A DNA stretch of 64,000 bases from Planctomycetota bacterium (GTDB lineage Bacteria; Planctomycetota; UBA1135): NCBI GenBank assembly GCA_008501825.1, contig QQUA01000005.1:1-64000 (forward strand), written 5' to 3'. The number at the start of each line of letters is the position of its first letter. Positions within the stretch are counted from its first letter, which is position 1. The notes under the pieces were generated by a model. That model ran no database searches. It saw only the letters and a list, made by a program, of their open reading frames with translations, and was not told the origin of the DNA. The translations under genes and the position numbers were made by a program. Positions 43,468-52,451 of the stretch are shown here, one piece after another.

Positions 43468-45546
43468 ATGCTTGAATCCTTCCCCAAACCGGGCCTGCGG
43501 GCGCGGCTTTCGACTTTGTTGTTGGTCGCTGCCGGCGGCTTGCTGGCGTCTTCCTCCAGTTTTGCCCAAGAAGTCCAGGCGATTCTCGATTTGGACGGCC
43601 AAGGCGGCTTTTTCGACCACCCTTATCCCAGTGACGTCCGCCGGGACGTTCAAGGCGGATTGCGGCTCGACGGTTTTCCCAATCCCAACAGCCTCCTGAT
43701 CGTCGATCACCTGGCCGACGTGGTCATGCAGGACAACCAAGGCTGGGGTGTGGCGGCTCCCATGTACTTGGCCTTCGACGGCCCGATGCAGGGATCGGCC
43801 CTGCCGCTGGACCCTCGGGCCTACCTCAGCCTGTCTTCCGGTGTCCAGCTCGTGGACGTCGATCCGGCCTCCCCGGTGCGTGGGCAGCGGCTGCCGATCC
43901 GGGTGAATTTTCGCCTTGCCGCCGACTCCTATCGGCCGGCCAACTTGTTGGAAGTGCTTCCCGTGCAAGGCTTCGATCTGCGGGAAAACAACCACTATGC
44001 CTTGGTGGTCACCGACGACGCCCCGGTTCCTTCGGGCTTCCAATGGAAGGTCCTGCCGGCTCTGGGCCAGGTGTTGCAGGGACAGGACCCCGGCGGCCAG
44101 TTCGGGCCCGCAGCCGCGGCCCTGTATCCCCTCGTGAGTCAGCAATGGCAGGTCGATGGTTTGGATCCGAACCGAATCGTTGCCGCCTCGGTGTTCCGTA
44201 CCGGGGTACCGACCGCTCCTCTCAAAGACTACGCCCAGAGAGTGGCGCAATGGCAGGCTCCGGTGGTGGACGGACCCTTGGTGGTCACCCGGGAATACCC
44301 GAGTTACTACGTTTTGGAAACCACCTGGCAAGTGCCCCAATTCCAATCCGGAAGCATTCCCTATTTCACGCCGGCTGAAGGTGGAGTTTTTCAAGTGGAC
44401 GCTTCCGGGGAACCACAACCGCAGCATTACCGAACGGCGCCGATGGTGGTTTGCATTCCGAAGGGAACCATGCCGGCGCAAGGTTTCCCGCTTTTGTTCT
44501 ACATCAACGGCACCGGTGGATTTGCTTCTCAAGTTTTCGCCCGCGGTGAGTTGGATCCGGTCACCATGGAAAGAAAGGTGGGCGAAGGACCTTCGGAAAT
44601 TGCCGCCGAACGAGGGTGGGCTTCTTCCGGAATGGGGGCTCACTTGGCTCCGGAGCATGCCGGCCTGGCTTCCGCCGGCGGCTACATCGTGTACAACGTG
44701 TTCAATCCCAGGGCCATGCGCGATAACTTCAAGCAATTGGTCTTGGAAAACTTGTTGTATCGAAGACTGCTCTTGCAGCTTGCCATCAACCCGGCTCTTT
44801 GCCCGTTGACCGACGCCAGTGCCGCAGCCGACGGCCAGATCCGATTTGACCCATCCATGCAAGTGGTCATGGGGCAATCTTTGGGCAGCTATTTGAGCGG
44901 CATGTTGGCGGCGGTGGACCCTATGGCTTTCCAAGGTGCGATCCTCACCGGCGCCGGCGGTTCCTGGGTGGAATTCGCCCGTGGTCCGCGGGATCCGATT
45001 TCCCTTCAGGAAGTTTTGGAAACCTTGTTGTTCGCCTTGCCGCCCGGCGAGGAGTTGGACATTTGGCATCCCTTGTTCACGTTGGTAGAAACCGCTTTGG
45101 GAGGGTCCAACAACGTCCATTACGTCGATGAAATCTTGCGCCAAACCGACGCCGGCCGGCCGGCTCCTCACGTCTTCGTGATTCAGGGGTACCACGACCT
45201 GCAAGTACCCGACAACTTGCAACGGGCTTTGTTGTTGGGCTTGGGAGTCGATTTCGCCGGTTCCGAAGTCGGGCCCTATCCTGGAGGGCAAGTGTTGCCG
45301 GCGATGTTGATGGCCGGCGCTCAGCAGTGGAACTTCCCGGTAGCTTTAAATCTGCCCGTACCGAATCATGGAGCTCGAACCGCGGTGGTGGTTCGTTATC
45401 TCCAGGACGCTTTGCAACATGGTCATTACGTGACCTTCCAGTTGGAGGAGCCCAAGCACCAGTACGGTTGCTTTTTGGAAACTCTGCTTAGCCGCGGTTT
45501 CCCGGAAATACCCCAAGGAGGTCTGCAAGGGGATCCCTGTCCCTGA
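43468..45546 (+). CDS. Large secreted esterase/lipase-like protein
   Basis: A 692-residue protein; signal peptide MLESFPKPGLRARLSTLLLVAAGGLLA...SFAQ. The N-terminal half is beta-rich (FFDHPYPSDVRRDVQGGLRLD). A hydrolase-like segment GQSLGSYLSGMLAAVDP near residue 470 contains the GxSxG nucleophile elbow of alpha/beta hydrolases. HVFVIQGYHDLQVPDNLQ and NLPVPNHGARTAVVVRYLQ could supply the Asp and His. It resembles the large extracellular lipases known as bacterial virulence-factor lipase relatives. Start at ATG 43468 rather than GTG 43429 because of the signal peptide. Confidence 0.72.
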   Translation: MLESFPKPGLRARLSTLLLVAAGGLLASSSSFAQEVQAILDLDGQGGFFDHPYPSDVRRDVQGGLRLDGFPNPNSLLIVDHLADVVMQDNQGWGVAAPMYLAFDGPMQGSALPLDPRAYLSLSSGVQLVDVDPASPVRGQRLPIRVNFRLAADSYRPANLLEVLPVQGFDLRENNHYALVVTDDAPVPSGFQWKVLPALGQVLQGQDPGGQFGPAAAALYPLVSQQWQVDGLDPNRIVAASVFRTGVPTAPLKDYAQRVAQWQAPVVDGPLVVTREYPSYYVLETTWQVPQFQSGSIPYFTPAEGGVFQVDASGEPQPQHYRTAPMVVCIPKGTMPAQGFPLLFYINGTGGFASQVFARGELDPVTMERKVGEGPSEIAAERGWASSGMGAHLAPEHAGLASAGGYIVYNVFNPRAMRDNFKQLVLENLLYRRLLLQLAINPALCPLTDASAAADGQIRFDPSMQVVMGQSLGSYLSGMLAAVDPMAFQGAILTGAGGSWVEFARGPRDPISLQEVLETLLFALPPGEELDIWHPLFTLVETALGGSNNVHYVDEILRQTDAGRPAPHVFVIQGYHDLQVPDNLQRALLLGLGVDFAGSEVGPYPGGQVLPAMLMAGAQQWNFPVALNLPVPNHGARTAVVVRYLQDALQHGHYVTFQLEEPKHQYGCFLETLLSRGFPEIPQGGLQGDPCP

Positions 45547-45735
45547 CCGCCTTTCCGGAGCCAGCTTTCCGCCAGGACTTGTTCAATTGCGGGACCGGTT
45601 TCTGCGGCAGCGGGGAATCCGGTTCCAAACTTTGTGGGTTCATCACCATGAACCGCGGACCGTCCGTGTTTCTTTCTAACAAATCCTGCTTTGAAAAGAA
45701 CTCAGAAGAGGGGAAACCCAACTGCGAAGAAAATC

Positions 45736-46290
45736 ATGAAATCGGTGCGGCGAGAAGACATCCCTGATCCGGAAGCTTACGAGAAGATGCGCGAAGCTTT
45801 CCGTCAGGAGATTATGGAGGTGAAGAAGTGGCGGCGGGTTCATTTGGGAAGTCATCTGACCTTCCTGTTCGAAACCACGGAAACCATTCGCTACCAAGTC
45901 TTGGAAATGCTGCGGATCGAAGACCAGTGGGAGGAGCCTGAAGTAAATCGTGAGTTGAAAACCCACAACGATTTGTTGGCGGACCGCGGCGACTTGGCCT
46001 GTACCTTGTTGATTGAAATCGAAGACCCTTTGCAGCGGGACATCCTGTTGGGGAAGTGGCTGGATCTTCCCTCTTGCATCTACATGGAGCTGGAAGACGG
46101 AAGTCGCATCACTCCCGATTTCGACCGAGGGCAAGCAGGGGTTGACCGCCTTTCTTCCGTTCTATATCTGAAGTTTCCTTGCGGTGGCAAGAAACCCAGT
46201 CGACTTGGCATTGACAAAGACGGGCTGCAATTGGATGTCCAATTGAATCAAACGCAGCAGGAAGCCCTGGCCGCCGACCTGAGGATCTAG
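45736..46290 (+). CDS. DUF3501 family protein
   Basis: A 184-residue cytoplasmic protein. RREDIPDPEAYEKMREAFRQEIMEVKKWRRVHLGSHLTFLFETTETIRYQVLEMLRIE and the C-terminal DRLSSVLYLKFPCGG match DUF3501. In many genomes this family sits next to rubrerythrin and a CCG-domain Fe-S protein and is thought to be tied to oxidative-stress reduction, but here it stands alone. The ATG at 45736 is used; a TTG at 45691 would add 15 residues. Confidence 0.85.
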   Translation: MKSVRREDIPDPEAYEKMREAFRQEIMEVKKWRRVHLGSHLTFLFETTETIRYQVLEMLRIEDQWEEPEVNRELKTHNDLLADRGDLACTLLIEIEDPLQRDILLGKWLDLPSCIYMELEDGSRITPDFDRGQAGVDRLSSVLYLKFPCGGKKPSRLGIDKDGLQLDVQLNQTQQEALAADLRI

Positions 46291-46376
46291 GGGGACTCTA
46301 AATCCCCGGGGGAGGAGGCCTGGAAATGGCATTTCGGCGCTGAAGGAAGCCGGATTTTCTCCTAAGGTGAAAGGCC

Positions 46377-47591
46377 ATGAAATTCGGCCTTCCATTCCTT
46401 TGGTTCTCCCTTCTTGCAACCGCAACTCCGCTGGCCGCTCAGGCCATTGAAGATCCAGGTCCCCATGCGGTGGGATGGAGGGACGTCCTTTTCGACGACC
46501 AGATATTTCAACAAGGCAGCATCTCCGCCCGAATTTTTTATCCGGCCTTGCAGGCGGGCAAGGATACCCCTGCGGATCCCTCCGGCGGCCCATTCCCCTT
46601 GATCGGTTTTCAGCACGGATGGTTGGGCAGTCCGGACGATTACGACGAGTTGTGTACTCATTTGGCCAGTTGGGGCTTCTTGGTGGCCTCCACCGGGACC
46701 GAGACCGGACTTTTTCCCAACCATGCTCAATACGCCCGGGACACCCGTTCCCTCCTGCATTGGGTCGATGCCGCTTCCCAAACTTCGGGAAGCTGGTTGC
46801 AGGATATGTCCTGGGACGGACCTTGGGCCGCTTCCGGCCATAGCATGGGAGGAGGGGTTCTGGCCCGATTGATCGGCATCGAGAATCGGATCGAGGTCAT
46901 CGTCGGATTGCAATCCGCTTCTCAATCCGGAAGCGAACCGTTGCAAAACATGCAATCCTTTTCGGGGCGGGCCTATCAGATTGCCGGTTCCGAAGATTGG
47001 ATCGTGCCTCCGGCTGTGGTTTACGATTGGTTCGCCAACGCGGATGCGGCTTTAAGAAATCAGTTTTATCAGGTGGAAGGGATGGGGCATACCGGCTGTA
47101 CCGACACCCCGTCGATATTCGAGACCATGCCTCCTGCGGAACAGAAACGGTTGCACCGGCGCCTGCTGACCGGTTTGTTGCGATTTGAAATGCTGGGTCA
47201 CTTTGAATTGTTGCCCGATCTTTTTGGTGAGGGCATCCAAATCGAGCCGGTGGTCTATCAGGCCGATCATGAGATGCCGGTTTTTTGGGCGGATGAGAGT
47301 CGAAACGGAAGCGGTGATTTAGCCGTGGGTCTGGCGGCTCGAAATGGTGAGCGGGCATTGATGGCCTGGTCGCTCGTTCCGGCGGCGCAGCAAACCGCCT
47401 ATGGCTTGCTGGGTTTGGATCCGGCTTCCTTGGTGGTGTTCTCCGATACGGTTTTGCCGCTAGGGGGCAAGGTGCGAGAAATCCTACCGACCCAGCCGGC
47501 CTGGAGCGGCCAACCGCTTTACTTGCAAGGCCTGTCGATCGGGGTGAACAACACTCAGTTGAGCGCTACCCGAACACTGAATATTCCCTGA
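46377..47591 (+). CDS. Secreted alpha/beta-hydrolase with shared C-terminal module
   Basis: A 404-residue protein; signal peptide to AAQ (residue about 21). The hydrolase core shows FPLIGFQHGWLGSPDDY (oxyanion region), the nucleophile elbow SGHSMGGG and the acid and His near AGSEDWIVPP and GMGHTGC. It resembles dienelactone-hydrolase and PET-hydrolase-like polyester and chlorophyllase families. From about residue 295 (VFWADESRNGSGDLAVGL) a beta-rich module ends ATRTLNIP, as in other secreted proteins here. It is followed by a strong terminator. Confidence 0.82.
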   Translation: MKFGLPFLWFSLLATATPLAAQAIEDPGPHAVGWRDVLFDDQIFQQGSISARIFYPALQAGKDTPADPSGGPFPLIGFQHGWLGSPDDYDELCTHLASWGFLVASTGTETGLFPNHAQYARDTRSLLHWVDAASQTSGSWLQDMSWDGPWAASGHSMGGGVLARLIGIENRIEVIVGLQSASQSGSEPLQNMQSFSGRAYQIAGSEDWIVPPAVVYDWFANADAALRNQFYQVEGMGHTGCTDTPSIFETMPPAEQKRLHRRLLTGLLRFEMLGHFELLPDLFGEGIQIEPVVYQADHEMPVFWADESRNGSGDLAVGLAARNGERALMAWSLVPAAQQTAYGLLGLDPASLVVFSDTVLPLGGKVREILPTQPAWSGQPLYLQGLSIGVNNTQLSATRTLNIP

Positions 47592-47609
47592 TTTTTTTCA
47601 GGGCTTTCG

Positions 47610-47648
47610 GTCGCCTCCCAAATTTTTGCTTGGGGGGCGACTTTTTTT
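47610..47648 (+). terminator. Strong intrinsic terminator
   Basis: A 12-bp stem, GTCGCCTCCCAA (47610-47621) with TTGGGGGGCGAC (47630-47641), contains one T-G wobble and is followed by seven T (47642-47648). It ends the hydrolase transcript. Confidence 0.93.
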
Positions 47649-47743
47649 GTAACCCGATCCCGGCCTCTTCGTCTGCCCTCATGAGCCCAGGAAGCCGCGC
47701 CTCGGCGTTGTCCGAGTGTCCTTTTCGATCCTGGGGAACATCC

Positions 47744-47751
47744 AAGGAGGA
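47744..47751 (+). promoter_or_regulatory. Strong ribosome-binding site before a TTG start
   Basis: AAGGAGGA matches the anti-SD perfectly. The TTG at 47758 is 6 bases downstream and the TTG at 47755 is 3 bases downstream, so the following gene most likely starts at 47758 rather than at a GTG 42 bases further upstream. Confidence 0.85.
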
Positions 47752-47757
47752 AGATTG

Positions 47758-49404
47758 TTGATTTCTTTCCATAGAGATGGGGTGGTTGAGGGACACTTGC
47801 AAAACTTTGTTTTTGCCTTCGCCTGCGGTTTCCTGGTGCTCACCGTCCTGCCTGGGATGGCCTCGGCTCATCCGCTAGAGGGATTCTGGCAAGAAATAGG
47901 TGAGAGAAGCGAAGACTTGGAAATCACAGCTTCGGACGGCAACGCCCATCAATGGCTTGGAACGGGTCTGAGCCTGGATGCAGACTGGCTGGCGGCAGGG
48001 GCGCCGGGGGTCGATGGATCGGGTTTGAACACCGGGGCGGTCTACCTGTTTCAATGGCATCCTGCATCGGAATCCTGGGAGGAACGGCAAGTGTTGTGGC
48101 CGGAAGATTCGGATTGGGGAGCGAGTTTTGGCGGAGCACTCCAACTTCAACAGGGAAATTTGCTAGTTTCCGCCGAGCACGGGCGAGTGCAGAATTCGAG
48201 CGGACTTCGGGTCGCGGCAGGTTTGTTGTATTTCTATCAATGGAATCCAAATGGGGAAATATGGGAATTCCAACAAAAGGTGAAAGCCCTGGATCCGGCT
48301 CCTGGAGATCGATTCGGGGCTTCCATCGACGTGGATCAAAACCGCCTCTTGGTTGGCGCCCCCATGCAAGATCAAAAGGGTAAAGATGCCGGTGCGGCTT
48401 ATTTGTTCACCTGGAACGACGAAGTCGAGCTTTGGGAGCAACATACCAAATTCCTTCCTTCCGATTTGGATGCCGGAGACCAGTTCGGCATCGACGTGGC
48501 CTTGCACGGAGACTTATGCTTGATTGGCGCTTGGCTCCACGACGGAGCGACCGAGGATGGAGGAGCCGCCTTCGTTTACCAATTTGATTCCGGATCCGAT
48601 CAATGGCTGTTTCAAAAGAAACTGCACTCTCCGATTTTGGATCCGGGTAGTGGTTTCGGCTATTCCCTGGCCTTGGATGCTTCCAGGGCGTTCATCGGGG
48701 CGTTTCGAGAAGACCATGATTTGGAGCCCTGGGACTGCGGTGCTGCCCATCTCTATCGCCGAAAGGGAGGGGAATGGGATTATGAAGCTCGCTTCCTACC
48801 CTCGAATCCGGGGGTTGAAGGCAACTTCGGTTTTTCGGTGGCTTTGAGTAGCGGAATGTTGGCGGTCGGTGGATGGATGTTGCCGGGGTCTCAGTCTGGG
48901 ACCGGTGCGGTAGATCTGTTCCGCTGGGATCAGGGATCGGCATCCTGGTCTTGGTGGGAGCGATGGATCGCCTCTGATGGAGCCCCAGGGGACGCCTTCG
49001 GAAAAGTCTGTTTGGAGGATGGCTGGTCGGTGGTCAGCGCCTCCAATCGAGATGCCGCAAAGATAAGCCAAGGCAGTCTCTTCTTGTTTGACAACCGAAA
49101 TTTGTTTATGCAGGATTTGGGAAACGATTGGATTCAAATCGAACTAGCCGGAGGGGAGCCTCATTGTTGGAGCTGGTTGACCGTTTCCGAGATTGGCCCG
49201 GGCAAAACCTGGTTTCCGGGCCGACAGGCTTTTGTTGGTCTTAGTTTTCCAAACTTGGTCGGGGATGCGAAGTGGGCCGATGCTCAAGGACGGGCTGCCT
49301 GGTTGCTGCGCAAAACCTTCAAGCCGGATGGGCATCTTTTGTGGCTTCAGGTGGCGCAATTCCAAAGTCGCCCTTCGAGCATGCTGACGTGGAGCACTCC
49401 CTAA
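47758..49404 (+). CDS. Secreted FG-GAP repeat protein with shared C-terminal module
   Basis: A 548-residue protein. TTG start set by the RBS; signal peptide with core FVFAFACGFLVLTVLPGMASA. It carries seven FG-GAP-like blades with 'SASDGDAGDRFG' and 'LLVGAPMQDQKGKDAGAAYLF' phrasing, as in integrin-alpha-type beta-propellers, without the full DxDxDG loops of the protein at 18223. The last about 110 residues (IQIELAGGEPHCWSWLTVS) form the same kind of beta module seen elsewhere. Function unknown; adhesion or matrix binding is a guess. Confidence 0.8.
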   Translation: MISFHRDGVVEGHLQNFVFAFACGFLVLTVLPGMASAHPLEGFWQEIGERSEDLEITASDGNAHQWLGTGLSLDADWLAAGAPGVDGSGLNTGAVYLFQWHPASESWEERQVLWPEDSDWGASFGGALQLQQGNLLVSAEHGRVQNSSGLRVAAGLLYFYQWNPNGEIWEFQQKVKALDPAPGDRFGASIDVDQNRLLVGAPMQDQKGKDAGAAYLFTWNDEVELWEQHTKFLPSDLDAGDQFGIDVALHGDLCLIGAWLHDGATEDGGAAFVYQFDSGSDQWLFQKKLHSPILDPGSGFGYSLALDASRAFIGAFREDHDLEPWDCGAAHLYRRKGGEWDYEARFLPSNPGVEGNFGFSVALSSGMLAVGGWMLPGSQSGTGAVDLFRWDQGSASWSWWERWIASDGAPGDAFGKVCLEDGWSVVSASNRDAAKISQGSLFLFDNRNLFMQDLGNDWIQIELAGGEPHCWSWLTVSEIGPGKTWFPGRQAFVGLSFPNLVGDAKWADAQGRAAWLLRKTFKPDGHLLWLQVAQFQSRPSSMLTWSTP

Positions 49405-49429
49405 TCCAGGTTGAGGATGACGACGGGTA

Positions 49430-49459
49430 GGGCGGAGGATTTCGGTTCTCCGCCCTTTT
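49430..49459 (+). terminator. Intrinsic terminator
   Basis: An 8-bp stem, GGGCGGAG (49430-49437) with CTCCGCCC (49448-49455), is followed by TTTT. It lies between two convergent genes and serves the plus-strand FG-GAP gene. Confidence 0.85.
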
Positions 49460-49488
49460 CTTCGCCTGGAAGGAAACAGCCGCCGTCC

Positions 49489-50769
49489 TTAAACGAAAGG
49501 AGTCTTACCCGGCACCGCCAAAGCCGGTCTGGGCATGTCGCCCCAAGCCATATTCTCCGGCATCAGACTTTCTTGGCTGTTCATGACTTGATCCCAAGTC
49601 AAAGTCTTTCCGGTATAGGCGGACATTCGGCCCATGATGGCCAGCATGGTGCTTTTGGCCATGGAAACGCCTTGGTTGATCGGCTCTCCTCGGCGGATGG
49701 AGGCGAACAATTCATCGTGTTCCGTTTGATACATGTTGTTTCGCGGGCCGGCATATTGCCACGGATTTTCACCTTCAATACTGTGAAGTCCGGTCCAGCC
49801 ATTGATCCTGGCGATGCCCTTGCTGCCTAGAACTCGGTCGGAATTATCGTTGCTGCAACCGGGGATTTGACGACATAATAAAATGCCGAGGGCGCCGTTG
49901 GCGTACTCGTATACGACACTGAAGTGGTCGTAAATGTTGCCCCACTTCTCGTCCACCCGGACTTCCCTTCCGCCCATGGCGGTACATTGAACCGGGGCTT
50001 CGTCTTGCATGGCCCAAGCGATTTTGTCGATGGTGTGAACCGCTTGTTCCACGATGTGGTCGCCACTCAAGTAGGTGTAGTAATACCAATTGCGAAGTTG
50101 ATATTCGGCTTCGGTCCAATTTTCCTTGCGCGGGTGGTACCAAAGCGGGCCGGTCAAATAGGTGCCGTAAACCGTTCGAATTTCTCCCAGGCGGCCTTCC
50201 GCAATTTGGCCGTAAATTCCACGTTCCGGATAGCTTGCCCGCCAGCAGAAACCGGAGGCCAAAGCCAAGCCTTTTTCTTGAGCCCGGCGAGCGCTTTCCA
50301 GAACTGACCGGACGCCCGGGGCATCTACGGCAATCGGTTTCTCTGCGAAGATGTGAACGCCGGCGTCCACGGCGGCGGCAATGTGGGCCGGACGGAAGCC
50401 AGGAGGCGTCGCCAACAGAACCACGTCCAACTCGCTGTCCAAAACTTTTTGGTAGGCGTCCAGACCAGCGAATTTGTGCTCCTCGTCGACCAGCACTTGG
50501 TCCGGAAAGGCTTCTTTCAAACCTTGGAAGCAGCCTTCCATGCGATCGGCAAAGGCATCTCCCATGGCCACCAAGCGACAACCGGGGTCGGCTTGAAGGG
50601 CTTGAGCTGCAGCTCCGCCGCCGCGGCCACCGCAACCGACCAAACCTACCCGGAGGACGTCGGAACCATGGTGGACTCCCCGAGCCAAGAGGGGACTGGC
50701 TACCAGGGGAAGTGCCGCGGCGCCGCCACCGCGTTTCAGGAATTCGCGTCGGTTGAAGGATTGAGTCAT
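49489..50769 (-). CDS. Tat-exported Gfo/Idh/MocA family oxidoreductase
   Basis: A 426-residue protein. The Tat signal is NRREFLKRGGGAAALPLVASPLLA. The Rossmann domain starts LRVGLVGCGGRGGGAAAQAL and includes the DVVLLATPPGFRPAHIAAAVDAGVHIFAEKPIAVD motif with the catalytic Lys-Pro. The C-terminal domain ends LMPENMAWGDMPRPALAVPGK. Exported Gfo/Idh proteins oxidise sugars or cyclitols in the periplasm and often feed 3-keto-sugar hydrolases such as those at 38941. The ATG at 50769 follows the upstream gene after 38 bases, so they are probably cotranscribed. Confidence 0.92.
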   Translation of the reverse strand: MTQSFNRREFLKRGGGAAALPLVASPLLARGVHHGSDVLRVGLVGCGGRGGGAAAQALQADPGCRLVAMGDAFADRMEGCFQGLKEAFPDQVLVDEEHKFAGLDAYQKVLDSELDVVLLATPPGFRPAHIAAAVDAGVHIFAEKPIAVDAPGVRSVLESARRAQEKGLALASGFCWRASYPERGIYGQIAEGRLGEIRTVYGTYLTGPLWYHPRKENWTEAEYQLRNWYYYTYLSGDHIVEQAVHTIDKIAWAMQDEAPVQCTAMGGREVRVDEKWGNIYDHFSVVYEYANGALGILLCRQIPGCSNDNSDRVLGSKGIARINGWTGLHSIEGENPWQYAGPRNNMYQTEHDELFASIRRGEPINQGVSMAKSTMLAIMGRMSAYTGKTLTWDQVMNSQESLMPENMAWGDMPRPALAVPGKTPFV

Positions 50770-50807
50770 GGAGGGTTGCGGTTTCGAGGAGGTCGAGGTT
50801 CCGGGAA

Positions 50808-52451
50808 TCAGGGCTTGGGAGGCGTGGTGCAAACGATTCTAAATCCAATGAAAGGACCGTCGGACAGCCACCACTTGCTCTTGGGAAATTGAGGGTCTCG
50901 TTTTTGCCAACTCCGATCCATACGTTTCCATTGATCCGCGGCCAAGTCTGCTGCCGGATCCATGTAGGAACCTCCGTAAACGAGAGGCTTTCGCTCTTCG
51001 GTCAAAACCCATTCGGCGACGTTGCCGTGCATATCGTGAAATCCCCAAGCGTTCGGCTTTTTGCTGCCAACCGGATGGGGACGCAATTCGGCATTGTCGT
51101 AGTACCAGGCGTAGGCCGCGAGATTGTTCGCTTGAATCGGAGTTGCATAGGGTCCGGCTCCTCCGGTAAGGCAAGCAGCTTTCCATTCTTCCGGAGTCGG
51201 CAATCGATAAGTTCGTCCGCTTAGTTTGGACAGCCAACGACAAAACTCTTGGGCGGCGTGATAACTCACTCCGATGGCGGGATAACCTTGGTGGCCATAG
51301 CCCCGGTCCACGGGAATCACCGGACGACTTGGGCGACTGACGCCGTCCTCTCGCGGGTCCCGGTCTTCCTGCTTCTTTTCCAGTTGCAAGAAAAAGACGT
51401 CGTAGACTTCCCAAGGGATTTCGGTTTTCGACATCCACATCGGTTCGCCCGAGGCGGTCCGAAACGGCCGCATTTCGATTTCAACCACGCTATTCGGCAT
51501 GGATTGGGAAAACACTCGCCAGGTTTCGGGAAGCTCGGGAGCGGCCACCATTTCCGGAGCTGGGGTTCTTGCCAAGGGCAGGGCTTGGCCGTCCAGCTTC
51601 CAAGCTGCCTCGGTCGCCACCCCCAAGTGTTGCAATACCGTGGGCGCGAAATCGGTCAGGCGCCAGCTTTCCGTTTGCAAGCCGCCTTGCGCCTTGCCTC
51701 CAAAGAACACCAAGCCGTGAGATGGGGCGGGATTGGAGCCGGTCGCCGGTTTGGCCAGCAGGATGAGGGCCAACAACCAATCTTCCTCGGCGGCAGCATC
51801 TCGGGCCGCCAATGCTTGCAACAATCGGCCTAGGTCCCGGTCCATGCGGCTGGCCGCCGCTTTCAAATCCGAAGACGAAGTCGCTGCCGGCAAATGGAGT
51901 TGGAGGACGTCCAACTGCGACCGGCTCAAATAGTGGACCGCCTCCTCGACCGGATCGATGTTTGCCGACAGGCTGAGACGGAGGTCGCTGCCGGCGGCCA
52001 AGAGATCGTGAAGGGTGGGAGCCTCGACGGTCAGACTGGCAGTGAGCCATTCCGGGTTCGCCTGCTTGGCGCGCTGCAGAAACAAGGGATACTGGTCGAA
52101 CTTGGCCTTCAAGCCGTCGCCATCCAGGAGCTGATGTTTGTTCGGGCGAACTCCGGTGAGCAAACTGGCCCACTGGCCGGCAGCGTCTTGGGCTTCCCCC
52201 TGAACTTGGAAGTTGGCACAACCTTCCCGGATCAAGCGACTCAAGACCGGGGTTTCGGCGCCGTCGAGGTCGCCGGGAGCCAGGCCTTCCACCCCAATGA
52301 CCAAGAGTTTGGATTGAGGTTTAGGCGACGAAGATTGGGTAAAGCCGACCACCGAAAAGGTCATCGCGGCCAGCAAGCAAGCCATGGCTTGGGTGCAGCG
52401 GCGGCGGTAGTTGCCCTGCTGGCGGGGGTCGGATGCAGTGAACCGCTTCAT
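50808..52451 (-). CDS. Alkaline-phosphatase-like pseudoenzyme fused to an FGE-like domain
   Basis: A 547-residue exported protein with two parts. Residues 48 to about 290 look like the alkaline-phosphatase superfamily (LLVIGVEGLAPGDLDGAETPVLSRLIREG, QWASLLTGVRPNKH), but the metal Asp is Glu55 and the nucleophile Ser/Thr is Ala (QDAAGQW), so it is probably inactive. Residues about 330-545 form a SUMF1/FGE-type domain (YPAIGVSYHAAQEFCRWLSKLSGRTYRLPTPEEWKAA, GFHDMHGNVAEWV) that lacks the catalytic Cys pair of formylglycine-generating enzymes. The ATG at 52451 is used; an internal ATG at 52385 could be the real start. Function unclear; substrate binding is more likely than catalysis. Confidence 0.75.
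   Translation of the reverse strand: MKRFTASDPRQQGNYRRRCTQAMACLLAAMTFSVVGFTQSSSPKPQSKLLVIGVEGLAPGDLDGAETPVLSRLIREGCANFQVQGEAQDAAGQWASLLTGVRPNKHQLLDGDGLKAKFDQYPLFLQRAKQANPEWLTASLTVEAPTLHDLLAAGSDLRLSLSANIDPVEEAVHYLSRSQLDVLQLHLPAATSSSDLKAAASRMDRDLGRLLQALAARDAAAEEDWLLALILLAKPATGSNPAPSHGLVFFGGKAQGGLQTESWRLTDFAPTVLQHLGVATEAAWKLDGQALPLARTPAPEMVAAPELPETWRVFSQSMPNSVVEIEMRPFRTASGEPMWMSKTEIPWEVYDVFFLQLEKKQEDRDPREDGVSRPSRPVIPVDRGYGHQGYPAIGVSYHAAQEFCRWLSKLSGRTYRLPTPEEWKAACLTGGAGPYATPIQANNLAAYAWYYDNAELRPHPVGSKKPNAWGFHDMHGNVAEWVLTEERKPLVYGGSYMDPAADLAADQWKRMDRSWQKRDPQFPKSKWWLSDGPFIGFRIVCTTPPKP

Noticed and set aside
43381-45291. A 636-codon open frame on the minus strand, antisense to the large esterase-like gene
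   Set aside because: Composition lacks protein-like patterns, and the plus-strand gene has a signal peptide and a GxSxG elbow.
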